From NCBI GenBank assembly GCA_015680685.1, contig MNCI01000920.1:62001-126000 (forward strand): 64,000 nt of DNA, read 5' to 3'. This DNA comes from Gnetum montanum (Eukaryota; Streptophyta; Gnetopsida; Gnetales; Gnetaceae). The notes beneath the pieces are model-generated. The model was not told the DNA's origin and made no database searches. It saw only the letters and a program-made list of their open reading frames with translations. The translations under genes and the position numbers were made by a program. Position 1 is the stretch's first letter. The number at the start of each line of letters is the position of its first letter. Positions 19,700 to 33,800 of this stretch are shown here, in pieces.

Positions 19700-20271
19700 C
19701 CCTGACAAACAACGCTCAAAGGGTTTGCTTTTCTGGTTGGCATTTTTCATCCAAAGAGTTGGCATTTTGCATTAATAAGATCATTTGGCTTGTTGATTGT
19801 CTTTTTGCATAATTGGCTTTCCAGATCGGCTTTTGGTGCAGTTGGCTTTAAAGTTCACACTCAAGAGCATAGTTGGCACTTTTTAAGCATTCTAGTTACC
19901 TTTCAGATTTCTGTGCCTCCCAGTGTTGCACAACCAATTGTATCCATCTCAACAAAGTAAAGCCATGATCTTGAGGCGGTGCATTCTCTCACTTTAGTTT
20001 TCCTTACATTTCTATTTATTATCATCATATTTTGCATCATTTTCATGATGTTGCATTTAATAATCATCATATTACATTATGAGCATCGTTTCCAAAGTAA
20101 ACGTATGCAAAAGGTTAAGTCATACCTATTAAGTCCCTGTTTGATCGACAAGACCATTTAGGGCACCCTGAATCCATTTTTTCCAGCACGGCCCTTGCAC
20201 AGATCTGGGGTTAAACTATTTCACCTGGTAACCTCTTGGTGTTCCAGCCATCGACATTTTCGGTCGCAACA

Positions 20272-21300
20272 ATTTTGAGACCTCCTAAAAAGATTGAAGC
20301 TTTCTCATACTCCTCCCAGTTTACCTTAGCTTGATGGAATAGATTGTAAAATTTGATGTAAAATTATTTGACATCCTTGTCACCTTGCCTTAGGAATTTC
20401 AACTTCATAATGGTTTTCTATCTCTAATGAGACTATTCAAATTTCCTTTTCAACATGTATTTCACCAGATCCCGATATCTAATAGGTTGACCATTTTATC
20501 TTTAATAACCCTGAGACTCCTTTTCCCACCATGTAGAAGTTATACCTTCTAATTTGGATTCAACAATAGGTACCCCCAAGTTATTTGGTACATCTTCCAA
20601 TAGAAAATGCTTTTCAAGTGCCTTCAGCCAACTTGTAAAAGCATTGGTAACATCTACATTGTTGAAAGTTTTCAACTCTACATATGGAAGTGTTGAAGAA
20701 TTTTTGAATGTTCTAGCAAGCCTTGCCTCATATTCATTGTCAAGATTGCTTGAAGAAGTATTGAGCACAACTAGAGCCCTTGGAGTTATTATTTGAGGAA
20801 TATGATTCCCTCTTGTTGAAATCATTGGCTAATGGTTTCCTATACCCCCATAGCTAGATTGACCTTCCTTTTCATCTACTCCATATCCACTTAGCTATGA
20901 AACTTCTTCATTTGAATATACATTATCTTTACCTCCACGTGTTGAAATATGACTAGGACTAGCTTGTCTATCCACCTTTGCATTGATTTCATCCAATCGA
21001 GAAACCATCATCTAGAAGGATGACTTCATGCTCTCCATGTCATGATTTAGAGCTTACACATATTTCTTCTTGGATTCCATCTAAAATTGACAAAATTCTC
21101 AACCAAAATCCAAGCAACAATAAAACTAGGCTCCAATACCAATAGTTTTGGAGTAGGTTCACTCCACAATTAAATCACCTTCAATGCACTAAATCTACAT
21201 ATTATGAAAAGATAAAATTATTTGCTAGAAAATAAGAAAACTAGCTACCTTCAATTAAAATTATTAAAAGATTACAACCTTCTTAGCCTGGTTGAAACAT
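20272..21300 (-). mobile_element. Fragment of another LTR retrotransposon (initiator-Met-type primer site)
   Basis: Contains a decayed gag start and, to its right, a primer-binding site at 21131-21142 reading TTGGTATTGGAG on the - strand, two bases off the usual tRNA-iMet-type site. This differs from the Tat elements. What follows to about 21300 would be its 5' LTR. The other end is cut at the T0 LTR border. Confidence 0.5.
20502..20825 (-). pseudogene. gag: Gag fragment of the iMet-type element
   Basis: A 107-codon frame with the retrotransposon gag pattern FTSWLKALEKHFLLEDVP followed by SKLEGITSTWWE. After the stop the frame to about 20290 is full of stops but keeps gag-like spacing. Closest in style to chromovirus or other plant Ty3/gypsy gags; the lineage is not certain. 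Confidence 0.55.
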
Positions 21301-21504
21301 TTTTCTTGTATGCATTGTTTAATTTACTTTTGCTTTACTTTGTTTTAACCTTTACTTTGCATGTAGCCTAAGATTCATTTTCATTTACAATTTATCGTTT
21401 ATGCCTTTTTACCATAGAATGAACCATAAAAAATATGATAAAAAATTTTAAACTTGAGAAACTTATAAAAATTTTAAAAATATAAAAAATTGATAAAAAA
21501 GTTT

Positions 21505-21700
21505 CTTTTAGAATGTGGGGCCTGCCATGGCCTAAAACTGGTAAAAAACGTAGGGCCTGCCATGTCCTAAAACTGGCAAAAACATAGGGCTCATCGTGGC
21601 TAAAACTAGAAAAAACATCATATGGCTTGCCATGGCCTAAAATTGGCAAAACATCATGTAGGAACTACCATGGCCTAAAACTAGCAAATTGCATGTCTCA
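21505..21700. repeat. GGCCTAAAACTGG minisatellite, 3' side of T2 antisense gene
   Basis: Five or six degenerate units of about 35 bp around GCCATGGCCTAAAACTGGCAAA. This is the reverse complement of the GTTTAAGGCC type units in T1 and T3, as expected from T2's opposite orientation. It occupies the same place relative to the cassette as 12655-12935 in T1. Confidence 0.7.
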
Positions 21701-22032
21701 CCATGGCAAATCTCTTATAACCATTACAACCTAGTTTACATTGTGGTCGTTTTACATAAGTTAAACAACATAGCCCATGACATAAATGAAAATGTAAAAC
21801 ATTAAACATGTATAAAATAATAAACATTAAAAACATATGAACTAAATTAAAATTTAAAAATAATAAGTATCCACTGTCTACAACATAATAACCATGAAAG
21901 TCTAAACAATGAACTGTCCAACAATAAATCAAATGGCTAACATTAGCCAATACATCACAATGTCAACTATAAAAAAGTGAAAGAACCATAGGCCATAATC
22001 AATTAATGGTACTAAGGGGCTATTGGAGGGGG

Positions 22033-25000
22033 CTAAGGAGCACTTCCAGCTTTTCCGTTGGAGTTGTCAACATCACTTGGTACCTGTACCACAAAAAAAC
22101 ACAAGTTAACCAATAATCAACAAAGTATAAAACCAAATCACAAACTATAAATTAAATTAAATTAAACTAAAATATGCTAAAACCAATGAAATAAGAAAAC
22201 CTATGAGATCTTGACAGCAACATCTTCTAGTAGGAGATTTTGAAGACCAACCTCCAAACAATGGAGGATTTGTTCTTCGATCATGTGGGCCTAGTCCACC
22301 TCCATGAGATTGATACCTATCAAGGTGTTGCTATAATTGATTTCTTTCCATGTAGGTGGCTCTCATGAAAATGTCCCATTAGTTACCTTTCTTGAAGTAG
22401 TAGAGACTTGAGGAGATGGAGATCCAACCACAATTAGGATGTCTTTAAATAGTTTGAAGACATGCTTCACTTGAATCCCCATCACAAATAGCTTTGACTT
22501 GCATCATTCTGTGGACTCCTCCTTTAAACACTTAAGGTAAGATTCATGCTTAGCCTTATATTTATTCTTGTTGTCCTTTTATGCCTAGTCCCACTCAAGA
22601 ATCCAAACACAATAGTCTTTCCACTCCCTGGCCTTACATGCTAGCAAGTCCATTTGTAGTTTCTATTCAGCAACCTCCCAAGTAAAGGAAACCTTGCCAT
22701 GAATGACATACAGTATCATGCCCACTTGATCTCTTTTGTTTGCAAGGAGCTCTTGTTGGCTTCTTGGGCCTCCATGAATTCCTTGCAATCCTTGAGATCT
22801 CTATTTTCCTCAACTAGCCTCTTGTTTTCTTTTTCTAATACTACAATGCATTTCCATAGGAACTCATTCGAAAGTTGAATTTCCCATGAATTTTTGGCAC
22901 TTGAATATGCATAATCAGTGAAACTTTTATACAACTTTAATGGTACTTGATGGTAGTCTGGGTAAGGCATTGATCTCAACAGGGAAGTTGGGATCCCATC
23001 TAAGCTTAGGCATTGAAAAACAATATAACAAAACATAAGAAAAAAAGATAAGTAACCAAATAGCCAAAGGATAAAAAAAAAAATAACTAAAAAAATACAA
23101 CCATAAAGAAAAAAAATATAAATTTCAAGATAAACTAACTACTTACCAACATTAGGAGCAACTTATTGCAACCGATTAATCATGTCCTTAGCTATTCCTT
23201 GAAATCCCTCTTGTCTGGAGTGTCTACCCATGGGTTCATGTAAAATGTGGAGGTGGAGGCTATGGTTTGAGGCTTAGTAGCTAAGGCAAGCATGAAAACT
23301 AATAAGTAATTAAGACCAAGCTTAAGCATAAAATAACATAACTTAAATCATCTTGGATGATAGGGGATTCACCTAGTTGTGAAGGATCAAAAATGACCTC
23401 AAAGTCATCCAATGGGACATAGGATAATCCTTCATCCTCATGACATTATAGGATCTCCTCCTCTAGGCATCTTTGCTCCACCTCCATTGCTGCTGTTTAG
23501 GCCACTAACTCTTGTTGTTTACCTACAACAATAATAAGGACAAAACATGATATAACCTAGTTTACCTTACCTTGTACTAACAATATAGCCTTATAACAAA
23601 AAATATAATAATATAAAAAAACTAAGGCATGTTAAAACATACCTGTGACCATGTTGTCTACTTCGCCAAGTCTCACCACGAACCTTATCTTAGAGGGTTG
23701 CTTGACAACTGGTGCTTCCTCATCAACCATGGGCCTCTTCAATTTGGCTCTAGCTGAACCTTTAGCTTCAACCCACAATGTCTTGGCTTGATCAACATCT
23801 CCATGCTCAACTTGGTACTCAATCTCCATGTTGTTAAGGAAAATATAATGCCTACCACTAAGTCCCTTAGTGGTAATAGACAATGACTACATGATGTCCT
23901 CTACCTGGTTCTAAGCCTGCATAGTAGGATAAACATGTTTAACCCATGGCTTAGAGAGTTGGGATGGATCTTGGTTGGTTTACCCATTTTCCATCCTTCC
24001 TCACTACTAGTAGCTCCATTAAAATCATCAAATATGCCACAAATAATGCATAATGCATGTGGCATTTTGTTGTGAGGTTGTCATGGAGTTTTAGGATTTC
24101 ACCACGTAGTCCAAAAATGAAGTGATCAATCCTGTTGAATCGAACTTCCTTCAAAAGGACCTTCTTCATGATTCATGCCTTCTTACCCCCATGATCTTGG
24201 CTTGAGATAATAGCTTGAGAAACCCTTGAGAGTGGCATAAGGGATATGCCTCCCTAGCCTCTTCAACCTTGAATTGGCTAGGAGACAACCCCTTGTGATC
24301 ATAGCAAGTACCTAGCCACTCCACCTCCTCCTGGTGCTCTACCTCTTTACCCATATTAGTGACAACCTTTTCATCAGGAATGCCAAAAAGGTTACTAAAG
24401 GTGGGTTCATTGATGGCCAAGATGACAGGCATACCATGAACTTGGGTGATGTACTTCTTCTTACATTGGTCAAAGGAGTTGATGATGTTCACCATCTCAA
24501 GGATAGGAATAGTGGGGTTAGGAGCCATTAATGGATCAAACAAACCTACATCAGTGATGCTTTCATGGATATGTTTGGATGCCTTGCTAGCCAACCACTC
24601 CTACACTAAATCCACCTCACCATATTTGAGGATCAAAGTCTTCTCAAAGCATCTTGAAATGATAAGTGTGATGGTGGAGAAGGTACTAGCACCTACAATA
24701 GAAAAAAAGGCTAATGAGCATAGGCATGGGCACGTAAAACCAAAATATAACAAGTATAACCAACATTAAAACCAAATTTATAGTCAAACATAGCCAATAA
24801 AACCATTTAAACACTTAAAGCCTAAGTAACCTATGACCATATAGCCATGAAAATGATGACATGAAAACAAAAATAAAAATAAAAAATAACTCTTACCTTT
24901 CTTGTTGGAAGAGGGTTGCAAGGGGCCTTTAGTGGGTATGCGAGCAAGATCTCATTTACCCCACAAACCATGTGCTATTCCTCCATATACATATCATTGG

Positions 25001-27518
25001 TAGGCTCTAGAGTAATGTATGGTGTACCTACCTAGGGCATCTTTTAGTTGCTCCACCACTGCAAGCCTCACTATGGGGCCTTGGGCCAGAACTTCCAACA
25101 CTATTTGGGCCAAGGATAAGAGCTGGTCACTCTTGATGAATGTCTTGTCATCCACCTTGTCCTTGCAAGTACACCAATTCAAACAAGAAAAAATTTAAAA
25201 CCAAATAGCCTAGTAAAACCAATAATTAAAGTAGCCAAAAACAAAAACTTAAAGCCATGCTTACCCTTCCACATGGTAAACAATATTGAGAGTGTTTTGA
25301 AATAGTGTGTGGGCCTAGTGGCCAACTAGTAAAGTGTTGTTAGCATTATACAAGTTGAACTTTGGCATATTCCAAATCTTGGATAGCTTATGAGTCCCCC
25401 TTGTATGAGTGATATCAAGCACCTCACCCTTCATGCATGTCTTAGGATCATCTTCTAAGAACTTGACAATCAAGCTAGATGACTGAGGCAATAAGGTCTC
25501 AATGATGATGATAGTTGTATGGGATGATGAGTGTGACCATATCATCACACTAAAGTTTTGCAGAAAAGAGGCCAAAAGCTCTTATGCCCCTAGCCTAAAC
25601 CATAAGGAGCCATGATTCAAAGTCATGTAATTAGGTGGGGTGTTAGGCCCTGGGGTGTCGATGCAACATAGTAATCCCACCAGCTCGATCACCACCAAAA
25701 GGAAGGTCCTGCACACAATAATAACAATAATTAAAACCATAAACAACCATATCCAAGTATAACCATATGTTAAGTTACCAAAATTAATACAACTTTAATA
25801 TCAATGTTTTCATGTAAACACATAAACAACCAAACTAGAGTTGCAACACTTAAAACCCAAACCAAAACTATGACTCACTGTCAACCAAAAGCCATATATA
25901 ACCAAGTGGCCTACCAACAACTAATGGAAGTTTTCATGCTAAGATATGCACAAAAGTGTAAAATTCATTTGTGTATAAACATCAAAGGCATGAAAAATAG
26001 CTTGTACCTACTATAATAGTCAAAACACCAGTTTGAATTTTACAAAATTTTACTAAGCATCCTAGTTAATGGTGAAATTAGCCATAGTAAAAACTCTAGG
26101 AAGGCTAGTTGAAATTTTCTTAAAATTCAAAGTGACTATTTAGAAGTAAAAGCACAACCTATAAAAAATGTCAACAACCTTTGAACATAATAAAAAAAAC
26201 ACAACAACAACACCAACGCTCCTTGTATAGAAGGGAGGTTTGCAATTTTCATACCCAAAATTACAATTGTATAGAATAGTTTACACTTAGTCAAAAATAA
26301 CAAATTAGAACTAACATTTTTTCTAATGCTAGAAATTTTGTAGACACAAAGTTCAATGGTATTTGACATCTAAAATGAAGTTTCAAGCTTAGAAAAATCT
26401 TAAAACATCAACCAAAACCATGACAACATTCCACCAAAAATTGCAACACAACATCAAATTGTAGAAAATGACTACAGTAGACAACTAATAAAAAATATCA
26501 AAAATTTTTTACCTTAGCCAAAACCACTTCCAAACTCTCCCTACCATCTTAAGAAATCCCTAGGGTCCTAGGACGTTGGCTGAAAAAATTTTCTAAAGTG
26601 CCAACATGGCCCATCTTTGTAGGGGCAAATTGTAATAACCAAAAAAGAACACTTTGGCACTAGTTTATAAAAACTTTCATTAAAAATCAACCACATAACC
26701 AAATTTAGTGATTCCATAGCCATTGGAATCCCTAGACCATAATCTAAACACTAAAATTAGAAAACATAAAAAATTTTAGCCATTTTTGAAGAAGATGATG
26801 CTAAAGTGACATGAACCAAACTATAACACCAAAACTCCACTTCACATGAGTTTAGAAAAAAGTTCATCAAAAATTAACTTCACATTGAAATGTAGTGATT
26901 CCATAGCTATTAGAATCTTAAAAAAAAATTTAAAAATCCACAAGTGTAAAACCAAAAAATTATTAACCATTTTGTACACAAAAAATTGCCAAACTACCAT
27001 GAAAAAATGGCCAAAGTTGAAAATCCACTTTGCACTAGCTTACGAAAAAGTTCGTAGAGAATTAATTGTAAGTTAGAATTAGGTGGTTCAAAAATTAATT
27101 TGACCATTAAACATAGTACTATAATCCTATGGTCACAAAAACTAGAATTTCATAATTTTTGGTGTTGCCTTTTTTCCAAAATCAAAGAAAAATGCCTAGA
27201 AAAAGTAGAAATAAACTTTCTATTTGACACATACCAATCCCATAGTCTAAGAAATACTAAAAATCCATAGAAATAACCTAAATATAATGGATTTTTTTTT
27301 TATAAAATTTAAAAACAACAAAAAAAAACCTTACAACCAAAAATGCCTAGTTTTCAAAGCAGATTTCACACAAAAAGATTAGAATTTGTATACCAAGGCA
27401 TCATAGTGGTGGAGCTCTCAGCAATAATTGGTTGTGATTGATTGGAGAGGCCCTAGGAAGCAATGTTAGCCTCCTCCAAGGTAGGGCTCTTGGTGATGGA
27501 ATCCTTTCTCCTTGACAT
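22033..27518 (-). pseudogene. T2 antisense accessory gene (decayed)
   Basis: Homologue of the T1 antisense gene. Readable exons: exon 1, 27518-27394 (125 nt, phase 2 at the donor, as in T1); exon 2, 25708-25265 (FLLVVIELVGLL, FLQNFSVMIWS, ANNTLLVGH); exon 3, about 25161-24897; exon 4, 24692-23643 (INSFDQCKK, FSNLFGIP, EILKLHDNL, AKLKRP); exon 5, 23522-23373; exon 6 near 23310-23150; exon 7, about 23000-22205 (LRWDPN); and exon 8, 22083-22033, ending in TAG. Intron 1 is 1.7 kb. Stops and lost frames make it non-functional. No TATA box is evident ahead of exon 1. It is antisense to T2 pol, so the position matches T1. Confidence 0.65.
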
Positions 27519-27929
27519 GGTGGTAATCAATGTAGAAGTAGCTAAAATCTTTGAGCTTTTGGAGTCTTTTGTAGCAGCTATATTGGCCTCTTAGTGTAGA
27601 AAAAAGGATCTATGTTGGCAATAAAAGTGGTAGAAGCTAGGATGAGTGCAGAGCTCTGATACAAGAAACTAAAGCTTGAGAGAGATGAAAAGAGAATGAT
27701 TTGTGCAAAATTGTTTCTTGAAAATCACTCCCAAACTTATGCATCCCCTCAGAAAACCCTAGTTTTCCAAAACACTCACCCAAGTTCCTTTGAAATCAAT
27801 GATCACAATTGGTAAGTATGACTATGCTAGGTGAGTGGGAAATTAATGCATACAGAAATTCAAATTAAAGGTAGGCCCCATTGGGCACCTAAGTAGAATG
27901 CCAATGGAAATCCTAACACACTTGGATTT

Positions 27930-30150
27930 TCAACTTCCTAGGGTGACTACGTTGGGGTTCAAGCATATAGAAGCTAGCATAGTTACCAGTAGGAGGATGT
28001 TTCCAACCATTAACTATATTTCCAACAAACTTCAAAATCACAACTCTAGTTACCAAACCCTAACCATAACATTAGAATTACATGAAACCTATCAAAAATC
28101 ATCTTAACCTAATTTTCTTGCATGGACTACATTGGGGAAGGCCTCAACTATGCTAGCCAGTTTAGTACTAGTGGTTGAGCAAGAAAATAATCATTAAATA
28201 CCTAAAATAGGCTTCAAAATAATATATTTTGGCATCGACTTCACCCTATAACCTCTAGTAGCCTCGAAATAGCAAATAGTTGATCCAAAATAAGTCAAAT
28301 TCCATTTCACACTTCAGATTATGTTGGAGATGGCCTTGACTACACTAGCCAATGTAGTCCTAGCGTAGTTGGGGCAAGGTGGATTGCAAAAAATAAATAA
28401 AAACCTTTAAATTACCATATTTTGACCTCCAAACTCATTTAGGACCTTTGATAACCATGTACTAACAAATTTTAAAGAAAAAGAAGACTAAATTTCATTT
28501 CACATTAGGACTACATTGGGAAGGCTTGGGAATATATTAGCTAGTATAGTCCACCTTCCAAAACATAAAAACAAGTCAAATACATGTCAAATCAACTTCT
28601 CAATACATCCAGTCAACCCCAAAACCTTGTCGAAGATCCTAGTGACCTCTAAACCCCACAACCTTAGTCGAAAGTAGCTAGAACTCATCATACACCTCAC
28701 ATCCACATTGTGACTATGCTAGCTAACATATTCCAATTTTTTATGGCCATTGTGACATCAAAAAATAAAAAAACACTGATAATTTTAGGTCTAAACCCTA
28801 ATTTCTGACACCAGTGATCTTAGAACTCAAAAACCTAATTAATTGATCATAGAATTACACCAAAACCAAATTTCATTTTGTGTCTACATTAAGGAGTCTT
28901 GGGACTATGCTATCCAAGATAGTCCTAGTATAGTCACAATCCTAAGAAGCATTGGCTAGTAGGTTAGCACTCAAAACAATCCAAAACCTAACCTAGAAAC
29001 CCAGAACCCTACCTAGCCTTACCAAATTGCAACTTCATTTCATTTTGATCATGAAAACACCAAATTCATTACATCTACATTGAGGCCAAGCTCAACTATG
29101 TTAGCTAGTGTAGTCATAATGTGGAATGGACTTTCAAAGCCTAAACAACCTCTAGAATAAACTATCTCAAGCCAAAACCTTGGCCAAGAATATTAATGAC
29201 CTTGGAAACCAAAGAGACTTGTCGATTGATCATAGAAATCCATCAAAAGCAAAAATTCACATCCAACTACACTAGGGAGGATCATAACTACACTAGCTAG
29301 CATAGTCCCAATGTAGTCATGGTTGGGAATTAATGAAATTAGTGTTTTGACATTTCAAATGTTCAAAAATTTGACTTTAGACACCTTAAACCTAATTTAA
29401 CCTCATCTAATAATAATTTTGACTTCTTTTTACTATGGTAAGACTAGATTTCATGTGACTACACTGAAGTAGGCCTAGAATTATGCTAGCTAGCATAGTC
29501 CTAGTGTAGTCCATGATCCAAGATGCTTTGACCATCACAACAACACTTAGAACAACTAAAAACTTATTTTTAGAAGCCAAGAACCCTAAAACATGGAAGC
29601 CAACTGCAGTTTGATCTTGCTCAACCATAGAAAACCCATATTTTAGTCCACCTACATTGAACTAACTCTCAATTATGCTAGCTAGTGTAGTCATGAGGTG
29701 TTAATACAAAAACTACATCTTCTAAAGCCTTTTTTGACCTTCAAATAGCCAATTCAAACCTTCCAAAGCCATGTGCTACCTTAAGAAGTTGATAGAATAG
29801 TAGTGGTAACTTTGAAACACCATAAACCCATTTTTCCCAAGTAACTACATCGGGGGTAACCTTGACTATGTTGGCCTATGTAGTCCTAGTGTAGTCACTA
29901 GTTTTAGCTGCATTTCTAACTATCAAAGGGTGAAAACAAAGTCAAAATCCACCAAACTTTAATCCAAGTCCACATTGCTAGCCATACTAATCATCAAGAA
30001 CTAAAAACTAGCCATGATGAATTTGGAAAACCATCTATTGATGCCAACTACAGTAGCACCTGGTCTAACTACATTGGCTAGCATACTCACTAGTAGAGCC
30101 CAATGTAGTCACATCAAAAGGTGTTAGTTTTTCTTTCAAATAGCCCTAAA
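27930..30150. repeat. Decayed tandem array, period about 190 bp
   Basis: A landmark of the type GACTACATTGGGGA, then ACTATGCTAGCTAGTGTAGTC, recurs at about 27943, 28128, 28320, 28505, 28705, 28880, 29068, 29268, 29458, 29655, 29846 and 30052, a spacing of 175-206 bp. Sequence between landmarks is also loosely shared (CAAATTTCATTT before each). The array lies between exon 1 of the antisense gene and T2 pol, where T1 and T3 have only about 0.7 kb. The core motif equals that in the T2 LTR U3. Confidence 0.65.
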
Positions 30151-30845
30151 ATTATACCATCATGTGCTTAAACTCACTTGCTAGCCTTGTAGACCTCTAC
30201 TATGGCCTACTAAGACCAAAAATTTGCAAAATCTAAACCTTTTATAACCTCCATAAATCTTGTTTGACCTTTTATTGGTGTTATTTGGTGGGGCTTGACC
30301 ATCATTTGACACCATGTAACCAAGATCATGGCTCGCTACGGTTTATAACTAGCAACATGTAATCATAGTTTCATCATATCTACCTTACTATCTCTCTTTA
30401 ATGGCCTCTCTTAAACCTTTTTTACCCTCTTATTAGTGTCATTTACTAGGATTTAACCAACATTTGAACCATCATAATGTTAATCAAGGCCTAAAACTGA
30501 AAAGACCATGGCCCTCTAAGGCCTAAAACTAGCAAAATGCAACCTTGTTTGATCATGTTTTACCATAATTTTCCTACCTTGATTGGTTTAGTTTAGTTTT
30601 ACTATGTTTCAGCTTGATTTGACCTTGTTGTGTAATGTTAACCTTCATTGTTTGGCCTTGGTTTCATTTTTGGTCATTGAAGCATCACTTAGACACTTGG
30701 AAGAATATTAGCTTATAATTGAGCCTAAGTGGGCCTCATGATGATGTAAATGATGTATCAACCTTAACTACCTGGATCTTACGCTTAAGAGTCTTATTGA
30801 CCACATAGCCTCAATAGAGAAACCTATAGAATGACCTAAAAATAT
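30151..30845. other. Spacer before T2 pol
   Basis: AT-rich sequence with two weak GGCCTAAAACT units (30480-30540), probably relics of the minisatellite on the RT side of the cassette. No coding frame is supported. Confidence 0.5.
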
Positions 30846-30849
30846 AGTC

Positions 30850-33800
30850 AAAAACCTTGAATTAGAGGCTAGTGACATTACCGAAGACTCTCTAGCTGAG
30901 GTTCCTATTAAAACACATAGTGGTAAGGAGAAAACCCTAAAACTAAGTTCCTCATTGGAACCTCAACATGCTGAAGACATCACCAAGGTCCTCCAGGACA
31001 ACATTAAGAGCTTTGCCTGGTCATATGAAGATATGTCAGGACTTGAGCCATGCCTAGTACAACATAACATCATACTCAATCCTAGTATTAGACCAATTAA
31101 GAAAAAAGCTCATACAATTAGGTTAGATTTAGCCTTGGTAGTTCATGATGAGATCACAAAACTATATCAAGTTGGTTTCATTAGAGCCATCGATTACACA
31201 AAATAGATATTTAACATAGTGATAGTCCTTAATAAAAATGGGAGTATATGTATTTGCATAGATTTTTGAGACCTAAATAAGGAAATCATCAAGGATGATT
31301 TCCCTTTTGCTAGTATTGACCAACTTATTGATACTATAGTTGGGCATACCTTATTATCCTTCATGGATGGGTTCTTGGGATACAACCAAATTAGGATTGA
31401 TCCAAAACATCAACTTAGTATGATATTCATGACTCTTTGGGGTATCGTTTACTATACCATGATGCCCATTGGCTTAAATAATGTAGGAGCAACCTACCAA
31501 AGAGCTATGACATACATCTTTAGTGATTATTTTTTAGGATTACTCAATGACTACGTAGACAATATAGCCGTTAAGTTCAAAGTGGCTAGCAACCAAGAAG
31601 TATGTATTTGGTGTCAAAATCAGTAAGATGCTTGGCTTTGTAGTATCCAAAGTGGGAATATGTGTCAATCCTGATAAGGTTAAAGCCATATCCAACTTGG
31701 CAGCACCAACCAACCTTAAGGAGTTTCAGGATTGCAAAGTCAATTACAACTTATTCATAGGTTATCACTAGGCTTACAGATAAGTTACAACCCATGCAAC
31801 ACCTCCTTAAGAAAGGAGTTCACTATGAGTGGATAGCTCAATGCCAAGAAGCCTTTAAAAACCTTAAGCAAGAGTTAATACAACTACCTATGGTCTATCC
31901 TCCAGAAGAGGATAAGCCTTTTTACATCTACCTTGCTATCTTTGACATGTCTATTGCCTCTCTACTCTATTAGAAACAAGATGATGGAGCGGAGTTACCC
32001 AAATACTACTTAAGTCATGCATTAGTTGCCCATGAGACTTGATATAACAAAGTAGAGAGGTATTGTCTAGCCCTAGTCTTCTCATTGAAGAAGTGGAGAA
32101 ACTATCTCTTTAAAAGCTAGGTCAATGTCATTTGCAAAGACAACATACTTAGAGTAATCACGACCAACATTTATAAAAGTAGTTGGATAGCCTATTGGAA
32201 AGCCATAATAGCTGATTTTGACCTTCATTACATCTCTCAAGCCTTAATGAAAGGTCAAGCTATATCCATACAACTTAATTCTTCACAATAGAAGACCATG
32301 TAGCCATAGACCTTGAATTTCTAGATGAGCATGTTAACATTATTAATAATGTGCCTAAGGACTATGAGGTAGTCATGCACTTTGACAAAGCTTCAATTGT
32401 CCATGGGACTAGTGCTACTACCATCATAACATTCTTGTCTAGTGAAATCCAACCCTTCACTTACCATTTTGAATTCAAAAATATAGTAGAGTATGAAGGA
32501 TTGATTAAGGAAATGATGGTAGCACATGATCTAGGAATCAAATGCTTAATGATCAAAGGAGACTCATAACTTATGGTTAACCAAGTAACTTAGGCTTATG
32601 CATGTAAAGCGCAACATTTGCAACCTTACTATGACTTAGGAAAGAAACTAATACAATAGTTTATAGACATTGGTATACCCCAAACCAAGAACATGTTAGC
32701 TGATGCCATTGCAATCCTAGCTCTCAATGTGATGCTTGATGTGTTCACAAAATTACCTTCCTTAACTATGGATTGTACTATTCCCATCATGTAAAATACT
32801 AAGAATAACTTGGTAGCCTTCATTAGTACTACCCCTCCAAGGGAGTGGTATGATGATCTCAAGTTTATTCATATGCATGGTGAATCTTCACAAGGCTTGA
32901 CAACTTATCAAAGGGATGCCATACATAAATGGTCAAAACAGTATGTCATTGTAGGTGATAACACATTATGTTGATGGTCTTATGATGGCATATTGTTAGT
33001 GTGCTTGGGGAAAATTGAAGCATGCACAGTCCTTAAGTAAGTTCATGAGGTGTATGTAGATGACATATAGGAACTAGAGCCATGGCTGCTAAAATCATGG
33101 GACTAGGTTACTACTAGTCCTATATGGAAAATGATTTTCTAGAGAAGGTCAAAAATTGTGACATTTATCAATGGCATAGTAGCCTCATACACATGTTACC
33201 AACTGAGTTACACACTACTTAGATAAATTGGCCATTCCAATGGTGGAGGTTGGATATCATTGGACCTATAATGCCTAAGTCTTCCACAAGACATAGCTTC
33301 ATCATCACCACAATTGAATACTTCAGAAAGTGCATTGAGGCTATTCCCCTATGGAAGATGATATCTCAACACGTCTATAGATTCATAATTGACAACATAG
33401 TAGCCTGTTTTGGCATAGTTATGATCATAGTCATAGATAATGGACCATAGTGTAGTAGCAAAAAAATGAAGAAAATTTTGTTATGAACTAGGCATTAAGC
33501 ATTTATTTTCATTGCCATACTATCCTTAAGCCAATGGACAAGCTGAGGGTAGCAACAAGGCCATTGTAAAATTTCTTTAAAAGATGTTGAACAATAGCAA
33601 ATGTATGTGGCATGAGGGGCTTGTCCATGCACTTTGGACCTATTAAACAACCTATCAAACTGCCACTAGTGTAACTCTGTATAGACTAGTTTATAGTTCT
33701 AAAGCTATTTTGCTTCTAGAATTGCAGGTTCCATCACTCTAAGTAGCCTTATTGGACTTCATCAATGATGAACAAAATAAGAAACTATGTATCATGGACC

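Larger units (their letters stand above)
18851..20271 (+). mobile_element. T0 3' LTR, second part
   Basis: This continues the LTR begun at 876, giving about 1736 bp in total. The end CGGTCGCAACA matches the reversed start of the T4 LTR (TGTAACGATGG), and the preceding block (CCCTTGCACAGATCTG) is shared with T3 and T4. No primer-binding site follows 20271, which agrees with a 3' LTR. The U3 has long palindromes; the TATA box is CTATAAATA at 19691-19699. Confidence 0.8.

Noticed and set aside
876-20271. T0 LTR as the 5' LTR of T2
   Set aside because: A polypurine tract precedes it and no primer-binding site follows 20271; instead an unrelated gag fragment with an iMet-type primer site follows. 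It is a 3' LTR of another element.
27930-30150. Centromeric satellite array
   Set aside because: Units are too diverged and few, and they lie inside a retrotransposon; a satellite origin cannot be claimed from this window.
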